A DNA stretch of 64,000 bases from an uncultured Pseudomonadota bacterium. Lineage in GTDB: Bacteria; Pseudomonadota; Gammaproteobacteria; Burkholderiales; JALYOK01. The stretch spans positions 1 to 64,000 of the forward strand of contig CADEHE010000007.1 in assembly GCA_902826775.1 (NCBI GenBank), written 5' to 3'. The translations under genes were made by a program, and so were the position numbers. The notes beneath the pieces are model-generated. The model was not told where the DNA came from. It did not search any database and was given only the letters and a program-made list of their open reading frames with translations. Positions 29,388 through 37,688 of the stretch are shown here, one piece after another. Numbering within the stretch: the first letter of the stretch is position 1; every line of letters starts with the position of its first letter.

Positions 29388-29402
29388 AATACGAAGGAAC
29401 CT

Positions 29403-30713
29403 ATGGCCCCCAAAGCGAAGCTCGCGGTAACCCGACCAGCCGGTCAGATCGCGCTGTTTTCGGCACCCGAAACACCCGATGCTTTCCGCAAAGCTGTGCA
29501 AGTCGTGCACAGCAAACCGCAATCACCGCTTAGCCTACTACAGCGCAAACTCGGAAACGCGTGGCTGAAGAACGCGATCGAGAACGATCCCGACCAAGAG
29601 GGTTGGTGGCGCGTGGGGATCAAGGGTCTGGCGAAGAGCATTGGTTTCGACTCAAACAACCGCAAGTATCTCAAGGAGTCGGCCGAAGCGCTCATGCGCG
29701 TCGTTTTCGAGTGGGACGTGATCGCGCCGACTTCAAAGCGGGTGCCCTGGAAAGCGTCCGTCCTGTTCCCAGAGATAGAAATTGGCAGCGACGTATTGCG
29801 CTACCAGATCAGTTCACAGATGCGCGAGCATTTGATGAACCCCGACATCTACGCGGTCATCGACATGACCGTCGTGCGCAAGTTTCGCCGTGCCAGCTCG
29901 TTGGCGATATGGGAGTACTGCGTGCGCTTTGAAAAAGTGGGCCGCACCACGGCCGTGCCATGGGAAAAGTTCCGCGACATGGTGATGAGTGAGTCGAGCG
30001 GGAACAAAACGTACCGCGAGTACAAGTTCTTCAAGTCGAAGGTCCTGAACGTGGCGATCGCAGAGATCAGCGAAGAGAGCAATCACACGATTACGCTCTT
30101 GGAGTTGAAACTCGGCCGCCGTATCGACTCCGTGCAGTTTGATGTCGTTCGCAAGTCCCGCCCGCCCAGTGACGAATCCGGCAACGACGAACGTCTCGTC
30201 GAATTGATCGGGGAATTGGCCCGCCTCGGCGTGCCTCAGTCCGAAGCCAAACGCATTGCGCGCACGCAAGAGTTCGACGAGATCAAAGCAGCGCTCGACT
30301 TTACCAAGCGCCGCATCGCCGACAAGAAGGCTGCCAAGGTGGATAACCCCGCAGCGTACTTTCGGCATGCGCTGGAGCACCGCTACGCCAGCGCCAAGGC
30401 GGCGGAGCGCACTGCGGAGCGGCCTACCGTGCAAGAATCGGTCGACATCAAGGGCACCTACTCCGCGCGCATGTGCGAACGCGCGTCAGGCTACTTTAAG
30501 CAGCTAGATGCGGGCGAGCAACAAAGCTTGGTAGACCAGTACAACACTCACCAAACGCACTCTGTGCTCCGACTGAAAACCAAGACGACCAAACTCGCGG
30601 AAACTGCTTTCTTCCAGTGGCTCGCGATCCGAACTTGGGGAGAGCCGACCAGCGACGACTTGTTGGCGTTTGCGCAACAAATGCTTTCAGGTAAGCCTCC
30701 AAGTGCGGCGTAG
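29403..30713 (+). CDS. repA: Plasmid replication initiator (winged-helix Rep)
   Basis: 436 residues, starting at ATG 29403 after AAGGAACCT. The middle has the paired winged-helix pattern of iteron-binding initiators: WWRVGIKGLAKSIGFDSNNRKYLKESAEALMRVVFEWD and later SSLAIWEYCVRFEKVGRTTAVPWEKFRDMV, with a strand block VPWKASVLFPEIEIG between. The C-terminal 150 residues are helical (QSEAKRIARTQEFDEIKAALDF) and probably contact host replication proteins. It should bind the iterons just upstream and open the origin. Confidence 0.85.
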   Translation: MAPKAKLAVTRPAGQIALFSAPETPDAFRKAVQVVHSKPQSPLSLLQRKLGNAWLKNAIENDPDQEGWWRVGIKGLAKSIGFDSNNRKYLKESAEALMRVVFEWDVIAPTSKRVPWKASVLFPEIEIGSDVLRYQISSQMREHLMNPDIYAVIDMTVVRKFRRASSLAIWEYCVRFEKVGRTTAVPWEKFRDMVMSESSGNKTYREYKFFKSKVLNVAIAEISEESNHTITLLELKLGRRIDSVQFDVVRKSRPPSDESGNDERLVELIGELARLGVPQSEAKRIARTQEFDEIKAALDFTKRRIADKKAAKVDNPAAYFRHALEHRYASAKAAERTAERPTVQESVDIKGTYSARMCERASGYFKQLDAGEQQSLVDQYNTHQTHSVLRLKTKTTKLAETAFFQWLAIRTWGEPTSDDLLAFAQQMLSGKPPSAA

Positions 30714-30723
30714 CTAGTAAAAG

Positions 30724-30759
30724 TTCTGGGTTGATGCGAAACTTCGCATCAACCCAGAA
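30724..30759. repeat. Perfect 17-bp inverted repeat between rep and parA
   Basis: TTCTGGGTTGATGCGAA and its exact complement are separated by AC. There is no T run, so it is not an ideal terminator. It sits directly before the ribosome site of parA (CGGAGG), the expected place for a ParA operator or a centromere-like site. Confidence 0.7.
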
Positions 30760-30779
30760 TACTGCTTCGGAGGTGCAAC

Positions 30780-32012
30780 ATGACCGCTGCGATGTTAGAC
30801 GCCACCGCGCAACGCTTTCGCCTCAGCGATCTTGTGGAACTTGCCGAATCCGCGAGCCACACCCTCGAAAGTCTGCGTGCGAAGATGCTTGAACCGCACC
30901 CGCGCAAGCGAGCACCCACGTTCACAGGCGCTCAATTGGCAGCGCTGTGTGGCATCGACCCCAGCCAAATTCGCTATTTGGCTGGTCGGGGAGATCTGCC
31001 AGCAGGAACGCACGAAGGCGCGGGCAAGAGGCGTTACTTCACCCTCGCCGATACGCGCGCGTGGATAGCCAAACTTTCCTCGATTCCGCCGCGGCCGCCC
31101 GGCGCCCGCGCAGCCACGATTGCGGTGGTCAACTTCAAGGGGGGCTCAACCAAGACGACGGCTGCGTTTAACCTCGCGCAAGGCCTGACCTTGCGCGGCC
31201 GCAAGGTGCTCCTGGTAGATCTCGACCCGCAAGGGTCGGCGACCACGCTCACTGGCATGCTGCCGGCTGCGGAAGTTCTCGAAGAACATACCGTGGGGCC
31301 TATCACCTACCCTCCCCTCGAGTCGGCTCCAAAAGATCTGAGCTACGCCATTCAGCCCACATACTGGGATGGCCTGGACATCATCCCAGCCGCGCCTGCA
31401 CTCTATAACGCCGAGATATTGCTACCCATGCATTCGCGGGATTCGAAGATAAAGTGGTGGGACATCCTCAATGCGGCGATCGATCCTCACCGCGACCAGT
31501 ATGACGTGATTGTGTTCGACACTGCCCCTGCCCTGTCCTACCTGACCGTTAACGCTGTGATTGCTTCGGACGGCTTGGTGATGCCGATTCCCCCTGAGAA
31601 CCTTGATTTCGCCTCGTCAGTCGCGTTCTGGAATTTGCTCTCTGAGACGCTGACCGCGCTGAAGGAGAATAAGAGATACGACAAGGACTTCGCCTTCATG
31701 CGGGTTTTGCTATCCAAAGTGCCGGGCAAGTCCGCTGCTGCGTCGATCGTAAAGGACTGGATCATTCGCACCTACGGGCGCTATGCGTTGCCAGTCGAAA
31801 TTCCGAGAAGTGAGGTGACCTCGGTCGGCGCACTGCAATTTGGTTCCGTGTACGACATCGATCGCTACGACGGCGCGGCAAAAACCTATGCGAAAGTCCG
31901 CGATGCTTTCGACAAATTTGTGGAGATGATCGATCAATCGATCATGTCGTCGATTTGGCATATAGGCGAACGCAAAGCAGAGCGGCGGGAAGTAGCCCCG
32001 TCGCACGCTTAA
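30780..32012 (+). CDS. parA: ParA partition ATPase with N-terminal DNA-binding domain
   Basis: 410 residues. The deviant Walker A box KGGSTKTTAAFNLA (about 120-133), then LLVDLDPQGSA and DVIVFDTAPA, define a ParA/MinD ATPase. About 100 residues precede it, including a helix-turn-helix of MerR style (FTGAQLAALCGIDPSQIRYLAGRGDLP), as in type Ia ParA proteins that also repress their own operon. It moves plasmid copies apart together with ParB. Starts 7 nt after GGAGG and is followed 13 nt later by parB. Confidence 0.92.
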   Translation: MTAAMLDATAQRFRLSDLVELAESASHTLESLRAKMLEPHPRKRAPTFTGAQLAALCGIDPSQIRYLAGRGDLPAGTHEGAGKRRYFTLADTRAWIAKLSSIPPRPPGARAATIAVVNFKGGSTKTTAAFNLAQGLTLRGRKVLLVDLDPQGSATTLTGMLPAAEVLEEHTVGPITYPPLESAPKDLSYAIQPTYWDGLDIIPAAPALYNAEILLPMHSRDSKIKWWDILNAAIDPHRDQYDVIVFDTAPALSYLTVNAVIASDGLVMPIPPENLDFASSVAFWNLLSETLTALKENKRYDKDFAFMRVLLSKVPGKSAAASIVKDWIIRTYGRYALPVEIPRSEVTSVGALQFGSVYDIDRYDGAAKTYAKVRDAFDKFVEMIDQSIMSSIWHIGERKAERREVAPSHA

Positions 32013-32025
32013 TTTGGGAGGCAGA

Positions 32026-33033
32026 ATGAGTCTAAAAGACCTGAAGAACAAGAGTGATTCAGCATTGGCCGCCATCCCACCATTAAAACGGGACGAGCAA
32101 GCCCAACGACGTCCCGTAACAGCCCCGGGTGCGACGGCATTTATGCAGCCGGCTCTTGATGACTTGAGCCGACGTGCGGAGGCCGCTGAGGCCAGGGTGC
32201 TCGAATATGAGAGTAATCGCCTAGGCCAGGCAGCGATCGAGTTACCCCTCGACCGGCTGGTTGAAGTGCCCGCTCGCCGTCGCACGCTTACACCCGCGCA
32301 GTTCCAGGAGCTGAAAGAGAATCTGCGAACAAATCCGCTGGTGCATCCGATTTCGGTAGAGCCAGGCGTGGACGGGAAGTATCGGATCATCTCGGGTCAC
32401 AACCGCGTAGACGCATACAGAGCGCTCGGGCGCTTGGGCATTCTTGCTGTTGTAAGGGATATTGAGGCCGAGAAGGTCGATCGTTCAGCCTTCTACGCCA
32501 ACTTGTTGCAACCGTCGCTGCCAGACTACGAGAAGTATCTGGGCTTTAAGCGGGAGCAGGAGGCGACTCGCAAAACGCAGAAACAGATGGCGAGTGAGGC
32601 AGGTGTCCCAGAATCGGTACTTTCAATGCTGTTTAGCTTCGAGCAGCTGCAAGGGGAGGCGCTTCACGTCATTTCTAGACGCCCGGATGCGATCGGAATG
32701 AGCTGTGCTGCTGAGCTAGCCAAGCTGTCAAAGGGGGGCAAACAGTCTCAGGGCCGGGTTTTGGAGGCGTTAGAGCGACTGGTAGAGGGGGTGTTCACGC
32801 AGAAGGAGGCAGTTCGGTACGCGAGCGCTGCACCAGCACTACCTCGACCCCAGCAATCGATGGCCCCGATCAAAGTTAGGGCCGGTCGCAAAGAGTACTG
32901 CCAATACGTTGGACGGGGCACGCTGCTTCGTATCGAGTTCAAGCAAGAGGGGGACAGGCAGAAGGCCGAGGAGGAAATTTCGCAGCTACTGAACCGGCTC
33001 GCGACGCGATCGACAAGCGATTCAAACTTTTAA
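32026..33033 (+). CDS. parB: ParB partition protein
   Basis: 335 residues from ATG 32026 (GGGAGG upstream). The ParB nuclease-like/CTPase domain is recognised by LPLDRLVEVPARRRTLTPAQFQELKENLRTNPLVHPISV and GKYRIISGHNRVDAYRALG; a helix-turn-helix follows (KTQKQMASEAGVPESVLSMLFSFEQL). A helical linker and a small C-terminal dimer domain complete it. It should load at a centromere site; the 36-bp inverted repeat upstream of parA is one candidate. It differs from the PRTRC ParB-like protein, which has zinc-type CxxC motifs. Confidence 0.9.
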   Translation: MSLKDLKNKSDSALAAIPPLKRDEQAQRRPVTAPGATAFMQPALDDLSRRAEAAEARVLEYESNRLGQAAIELPLDRLVEVPARRRTLTPAQFQELKENLRTNPLVHPISVEPGVDGKYRIISGHNRVDAYRALGRLGILAVVRDIEAEKVDRSAFYANLLQPSLPDYEKYLGFKREQEATRKTQKQMASEAGVPESVLSMLFSFEQLQGEALHVISRRPDAIGMSCAAELAKLSKGGKQSQGRVLEALERLVEGVFTQKEAVRYASAAPALPRPQQSMAPIKVRAGRKEYCQYVGRGTLLRIEFKQEGDRQKAEEEISQLLNRLATRSTSDSNF

Positions 33034-33342
33034 GTGCTATTAAATCAATGATGTAGCATATCAAGTCGGGTTCTCCACAAGGTACCTGGTTATGGGAGAA
33101 GGGGAGGGTGGTTGGTGGCGGGTAGCCCTTTCGTTATTGTTAACTCATTGTTTTGTAATAAGTTAAAAGTTTGAATTCCCGCCAGTTGAGATTCGAACGT
33201 TGGGATTCATCCCACATCGAGTAACCTTCAGCCGAGATCCAGCCGCCCCATGCCAAGATCTGGGTACTGTGCAGTTCCTGACGATCGGGGATCGAGCAAC
33301 GTTGGTTGGTGAACAAGCGACCGGAAGGGCAGAGCAGGGGGC
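33034..33342. other. Non-coding region after parB with iteron copies
   Basis: About 310 bp without a gene. It has an AT-rich patch (33120-33180, with TTATTGTTAACTC), one good iteron (33205-33226, ATTCATCCCACATCGAGTAACC as 22 bp written in parts: ATTCATCCCACATC then GAGTAACC) and a looser copy at 33246-33267 (CCCATG ... GGGTAC). This could be a second Rep-binding block used for copy control or a secondary origin. Confidence 0.6.
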
Positions 33343-34215
33343 TCAGTTCAGATCGACCTGAGGCTCAAAACGAAACGCCAAATCCCATAAACGGCTACCC
33401 AACCGGTAGCGTGCCACCGCGCAGCCCAGCGCGGGCGGACTTGGATCGTAGGGGCGCCGGCGCCCCTCGCACAACTCCCCGACGAAGAGCGCAAGCATCT
33501 CCCACCGCGAGGGCGTGACGTCCATGCCGGGCAAGAGAATAGGGCAGGGTGCCGGTGGCGGTTTGGGTGCATTAGGTGGCGGCCGATCCTTAAAGCCGCG
33601 CGCGCTGTAGTCCAGGTTTTGGAACGGGTTGCGCGGGGCAGGGCAGGGCGCCTGGTAGCGGCGCAGCGCGTGGGCGCGCTGCTCGAACCAATCCCACTGA
33701 CACTCGCTCGACTCCGCTTTCCATCGGGGTAGCGCACGCGCCAGGTAGCGCAAGGTGTGCACCACCTGCGCGAGCCACGCATCCAGCGCCGCCGGTGGGC
33801 ACGGCCAGGGCAGGGCGCCGATGAGGCTTCGCCCTGGGTAGTAGCGCAGCTCGCTCGGCGATTCGGTCAGCTCCAGGACGAGACGCGCGCGCGCGCCGGT
33901 GCGCTGCGGCACCATCAACACGAGCCCCGGCTGCAGCGCGTCTTGTGTCGGCCAATCCCATCGACCCGCGAAGCGCAGCCAATAGGCGGGCTGGCGCCGA
34001 TGAACTTGGCAGGCCGCTGTTAGGTTAAATCCGCGCGCGCGTAGCGCTCGGGTGCCGGCCAAGCCGGGCGTCAGCGAGCGTCCGGCGCCGGCGATGAGTG
34101 CCGGTGTCCAGCGCGCGATTTCCGCAAGCAGGTTAGCGTCTAAACCGCTGCGCCGCGCGAGCGTCGTCAATTTTGTGTCGCAAGTGTTTGTTTCAAAAAA
34201 ATTTTGGGTTGCCAT
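33343..34215 (-). CDS. Hypothetical plasmid protein
   Basis: About 290 residues if it starts at ATG 34215 (MATQNFFETN); a longer frame reaches 34368. I do not recognise the family. It has a helical N-terminal third (TTLARRSGLDANLLAEIARWTPALIAGAG), tryptophan-rich middle segments (RFAGRWDWPTQDAL, SSECQWDWFEQRAHALRRY) and a proline-rich linker (PPPNAPKPPPAPCP). No clear ribosome site. Location beside the origin suggests an old resident of the plasmid. Confidence 0.5.
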   Translation of the reverse strand: MATQNFFETNTCDTKLTTLARRSGLDANLLAEIARWTPALIAGAGRSLTPGLAGTRALRARGFNLTAACQVHRRQPAYWLRFAGRWDWPTQDALQPGLVLMVPQRTGARARLVLELTESPSELRYYPGRSLIGALPWPCPPAALDAWLAQVVHTLRYLARALPRWKAESSECQWDWFEQRAHALRRYQAPCPAPRNPFQNLDYSARGFKDRPPPNAPKPPPAPCPILLPGMDVTPSRWEMLALFVGELCEGRRRPYDPSPPALGCAVARYRLGSRLWDLAFRFEPQVDLN

Positions 34216-34253
34216 GTTCAAAGTCGCTGTGAATGTCGACAAAAAGAAGTATT

Positions 34254-34275
34254 CACGATAAGATGACTTATCGTG
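34254..34275. repeat. Inverted repeat CACGATAAG-N4-CTTATCGTG
   Basis: Perfect 9-bp arms with a 4-nt centre, a classic operator shape, in front of the hypothetical gene (minus) and the recombinase (plus). Confidence 0.6.
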
Positions 34276-34316
34276 AACTGGTATTACGCTGGCGTCAAGG
34301 GGTTTGCGGGATTTGG

Positions 34317-34500
34317 TGCAATTCGCAACGGTGAGCCCACTTATAAGGCGTTGATTGAGCGGGTTCACGCTTTTGCTGGCGCCTGAAGCACTTCTCGGAT
34401 TTCGTGCAATTTACAACGGTTGGTGGATGCGTGCCGTCGAGGGTGAAAACGAATCATGCAATTTGTCACGGTTAGAAAACATCATGCAATCAAATGGTTG
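34317..34500 (+). repeat. Four direct repeats TGCAATTNNCAACGGT
   Basis: Copies at 34317-34332, 34405-34420, 34457-34472 and 34485-34500 (the last degenerate). The first two also share a GGATTTNG flank. Spacing is 88, 52 and 28 bp. Candidate arm sites for the adjacent recombinase, or binding sites of a regulator. Confidence 0.6.
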
Positions 34501-34629
34501 CAGGAGGTCGCTAAAAATAATAGCGATTATTCATCGAGTTACACGCGTTTGAGGTGTCAGGCGTTTCTGATCCCCCACACGAGCCCCGACTAACGAACCC
34601 TCCACCACGAAAAGCAACAGCGCCCGACA

Positions 34630-36675
34630 ATGCCCCGCCCCAAGCGCCCCAGTGAGCTCGCCCGCGAGCCGATGCGCACCCACATCGGGCGCGACGAGCT
34701 CGCGTTCTACCGCGGCTACCTGATGGGCGTCGACCTTCACGCAAGCGCCCGCCGGCTGTTGCCGCCGGGCACGCAGGCCGCCCCCGCCCTCGCCTACATC
34801 CGCACGCAGCTGGTCATGGCAGCCAATCGCCGGCGCGAATTTGTACGCGCACGCTTAATCCGACTGCAACTCGGTGCGCGATCAGCCGGGGAAGCCCCGC
34901 CGGCGGAGCTGCCAACGCTGGAGGAGTACCGCGAGCAGAAAGGCTACGGCAACTTCTATACCGAAAACGAGCTCCTCGAAAAGTATCTTGAGGACTACCC
35001 GCACGCGGCGCAAACCGATCTGAAGGCGCGCCGGCGCGCGCGCTTGCGCGAGCGCCAGATCGAAGCGCTCGACTACCTCGAGCGCTTGCTGGTGGTCGAT
35101 CCGAAGCGCGAGGATGCGATCGAGGCGTGGTTCGAAGCGCGCCTTGCGCGCCGGCTCAAACGCGCCGGCGTCACGACGATCGACGAGTTGATCGAGTTCG
35201 TGGAACTGCACGGGGCGCGCTGGTGGGCGCGCGTGCCGCGCTTGGGCGAGAAAGGGGCGCAGCAGGTGCTCTTTTGGTTGCAGCGAAATACCGAGGCGCT
35301 GGCAGTGTCGTTGAGCCTGCGCGTGCTCACCCCACGCCGAAAACTTGACGTCAGCGTGGTGCAGCAAGCCCTCGGGCGATCCAGCGCGATCGTGCCGATC
35401 GAGCGCTTCGCCGCGCCGCAGGACTTGGACGGCAGCAACGGCGGCAACCGCGCGCCGGTGCCGCACAATATGAGCGGCGCGGCGAACGACTATCAAGCGA
35501 TTCTAAAGTGGCTCGATGCGCGCGGCAGCAGCCCCCACACCAAACGCGCCTACCGCAAGGAAGCCGAACGCATGCTGCTTTGGGCGATCTTCGAGCGCGG
35601 CAAGGCGATGTCCGCGCTGACGGCGGACGATTGCACCGCGTATCGCGATTGGCTCGCCGCGCTCGGACGCACCACACCGGACGCCTGGACGTGGCGCCTA
35701 CCGCAGTCGGATTGGATCGGGCCGGCGAATGCCGAGCGCTTGACGCCAGCGTGGCGGCCCTTCGACGGTGCGCTTAAAAAATCGAGCCAGCAGCACGCGC
35801 GCGTGGTGTTGCAGGCGCTGTTTCAGTGGTTGTGCGATGTGTGTTATCTGCGGGCCAACCCCTGGAAAGGCGTGGCACGCGATGCGCCGCCGCCGAGCGA
35901 GGTGCAAGACGAGGACGACGAGCTGCTCACCGGTTACAGCAGTGCGGTGGATATCCGCGATCGCACGCTCTCGCGCGCGCAGTGGGAGGTGAGCCTCGCA
36001 TCCGTGCGCGCTCAAGAACCAGGCGAAGCGCGCGAGCGCTTGCTCTTCTTGCTGCTGTTGGGCTACGGCACTGGTACGCGCGCGGCGGAAATAGCCGCGG
36101 CGCTCTGCGGGCACTTGCGCCGGCGCGCGGCCGCGGGCGGCGAATACGATGCGCTGCTCGTGCGCGGCAAGGGCGGCAAAGTGCGCGCCGTGCCGATGCC
36201 CTCGCCGCAAATGGAGGCGCTGTGCGCATATTTAGGGGCGCGCGGGTTGCCGCCGAATCCGTACGCGTGCGATAAACGCACGGCCTTGATCGCGCCCCTC
36301 GCGCGCGAGCACACGGGCGGGAAGTCCACGGCGTTCGTCGAGGCGCGCGCGCCGCGTACGGTCTCGACTTCGCTCATCTACAAATTGCTGAAGGGCTGTT
36401 TCGCCGGCGCCGCGCAGACGCTGCGGCGCGCGCGGCGCCTAGATGAGGCGAATAAACTCGAAGCGGCTTCCACGCACTGGCTGCGGCATACGTGCGGGGC
36501 GCATGCGGTGGAAGACGGCGTGCCGGTTAAGGTGGTGCAGGAGAATTTTGGGCATGCGAGTGTGGCGACCACGACGATCTACACCGTGCAGGACGCCGAT
36601 ACGCGCTTTAGGTTGATGGAGGAATTTCAGCAGAGGCGGGCGGGGAAACGCTCGACGTTGGGCAAAACAAGATAG
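34630..36675 (+). CDS. Long tyrosine recombinase with N-terminal extra domain
   Basis: 681 residues. The C-terminal catalytic domain is intact: Arg in GYGTGTRAAEIAA, the lysine strand VRGKGGKVRAVPMP, HWLRHT (H-x-x-R) and GHASVATTTIY with the nucleophilic tyrosine near residue 650. A SAM-like core-binding domain precedes it (about 280-370, SPHTKRAYRKEAERMLLWA). The first 270 residues form an extra helical domain seen in long plasmid integrases of Burkholderiales. It should cut and join DNA at a specific site and probably mobilises the accessory island to its right, or resolves plasmid multimers. The upstream repeats could be its binding sites. Confidence 0.88.
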   Translation: MPRPKRPSELAREPMRTHIGRDELAFYRGYLMGVDLHASARRLLPPGTQAAPALAYIRTQLVMAANRRREFVRARLIRLQLGARSAGEAPPAELPTLEEYREQKGYGNFYTENELLEKYLEDYPHAAQTDLKARRRARLRERQIEALDYLERLLVVDPKREDAIEAWFEARLARRLKRAGVTTIDELIEFVELHGARWWARVPRLGEKGAQQVLFWLQRNTEALAVSLSLRVLTPRRKLDVSVVQQALGRSSAIVPIERFAAPQDLDGSNGGNRAPVPHNMSGAANDYQAILKWLDARGSSPHTKRAYRKEAERMLLWAIFERGKAMSALTADDCTAYRDWLAALGRTTPDAWTWRLPQSDWIGPANAERLTPAWRPFDGALKKSSQQHARVVLQALFQWLCDVCYLRANPWKGVARDAPPPSEVQDEDDELLTGYSSAVDIRDRTLSRAQWEVSLASVRAQEPGEARERLLFLLLLGYGTGTRAAEIAAALCGHLRRRAAAGGEYDALLVRGKGGKVRAVPMPSPQMEALCAYLGARGLPPNPYACDKRTALIAPLAREHTGGKSTAFVEARAPRTVSTSLIYKLLKGCFAGAAQTLRRARRLDEANKLEAASTHWLRHTCGAHAVEDGVPVKVVQENFGHASVATTTIYTVQDADTRFRLMEEFQQRRAGKRSTLGKTR

Positions 36676-36753
36676 AGTGCTTACCAAGCCGGGGAAATTG
36701 CAGCCTTGGCGTATCCTAGAAGCGTATTTGCAGCGCAAAGATATAGAATTGAA

Positions 36754-36948
36754 ATGAAGCGCTTTCCGAGACCCGTCGACGATCCAAACTGTGCGCCGCC
36801 ACCGACCGAGGCGCAGGTGCACCAGCATGCGCGGCACGTGTTCGATGGCCGCGAAGGCAAGATCGGCGAGGATTTGGCGCCAGAGGATGTCGGCTGGAAA
36901 GAAGAGAAAGCGCGCGTCGCAGTCAGCGTAGGCTCACGGGGAGCATGA
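36754..36948 (+). CDS. Putative antitoxin of PIN pair
   Basis: 64 residues (MKRFPRPVDDPNCAPPPTEAQVHQHARHVFDG...). Acidic/basic mixed, helical. No family recognised for certain. Its stop overlaps the start of the PIN gene (ATGA), the usual layout of type II toxin-antitoxin pairs with the antitoxin first. A longer frame starts at 36706. Confidence 0.5.
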   Translation: MKRFPRPVDDPNCAPPPTEAQVHQHARHVFDGREGKIGEDLAPEDVGWKEEKARVAVSVGSRGA

Positions 36949-37493
36949 ACGTCCCAGGCCGCGTTCTGCTAGATACGAATATTGTGAACTTCATTCTTGA
37001 TTGGGGTGAGGTAATTCACGACGGCGGTGCAATCGAGCGGATCGTCTCCGAGCGAGATGCCGAAGACATTCTTGCGCTTCGAAATATCTGGATTACTGCG
37101 CAGCGCGCGTCGTGGCAATTGGCAGTATCTCCCCGCACGTATGCTGAGATTTCCGCAACGACTGACGCGATCAGGCGCAGGGCCTTGGAAACATGGTTTC
37201 AAGAACTCCGGTTCTATTGGCGGCAATTCTTCAAAGAAGACGACCTGTCCGACTTTGCCGCCGACTCTTTGGCCCGCCGCCTTGTTCCGTCCGCGGCGCT
37301 TGCCGTTTTGAGTGATTTTTCGGACAGGGAACTTCTGGCCCATGCCGTAGCATATGGCTGTGACGCCATGTGTACCCGCGACCGAAAGACCATTCTTCGT
37401 CATCAAAACAAGCTTAGGCTTGTACCGGTGCGGATTTTCACACCTACGGAATGGTGGGCCGCAATTTCCAAGGATGCTGCGATTTGGGTTTAA
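36945..37493 (+). CDS. PIN-domain protein, likely toxin RNase
   Basis: 182 residues. The opening RVLLDTNIVNFILDW holds the first PIN aspartate; SDFSDRELLAHAVAYGCDAMCTRDRKTI gives the two downstream acidic residues (D in DRELLAHA and D in TRDRK). PIN proteins of this type are metal-dependent RNases. At 182 residues it is longer than VapC (about 130), with an extra helical insert (about 80-110). Coupled to the small gene before it. Confidence 0.75.
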   Translation: MNVPGRVLLDTNIVNFILDWGEVIHDGGAIERIVSERDAEDILALRNIWITAQRASWQLAVSPRTYAEISATTDAIRRRALETWFQELRFYWRQFFKEDDLSDFAADSLARRLVPSAALAVLSDFSDRELLAHAVAYGCDAMCTRDRKTILRHQNKLRLVPVRIFTPTEWWAAISKDAAIWV

Positions 37494-37688
37494 CGACGGC
37501 GTTACTGAAAGGCCGGTATCTTGGACAAAGCTTTGGGGAGCGCGAGGGTGTCAAGCGGTGGCTTGATCGGATGAGGGGGCGAGCGCTAGAGCCATTCGAA
37601 GGACGCGCCCTGCGGCACTGCGGGACGGAAAGTTGCCGCCATCGTAGCGCACACAGTGTAGATAGCCGCACCGCGACACATCATCATC

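Larger units (their letters stand above)
28451..29402. other. Plasmid replication origin region (oriV)
   Basis: About 950 bp without a supported gene. The first 300 bp show nothing specific. From 28760 to 29214 lie ten iterons, followed by an AT-richer stretch (about 29255-29325) suitable for strand opening, and then an inverted iteron half over the rep promoter. No clear DnaA box was found. The adjacent rep gene supports the assignment. Confidence 0.8.
34216..34629. other. Regulatory or attachment region upstream of recombinase
   Basis: No gene. Holds the inverted repeat 34254-34275 and four spaced repeats (34317-34500) listed separately. Confidence 0.5.
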
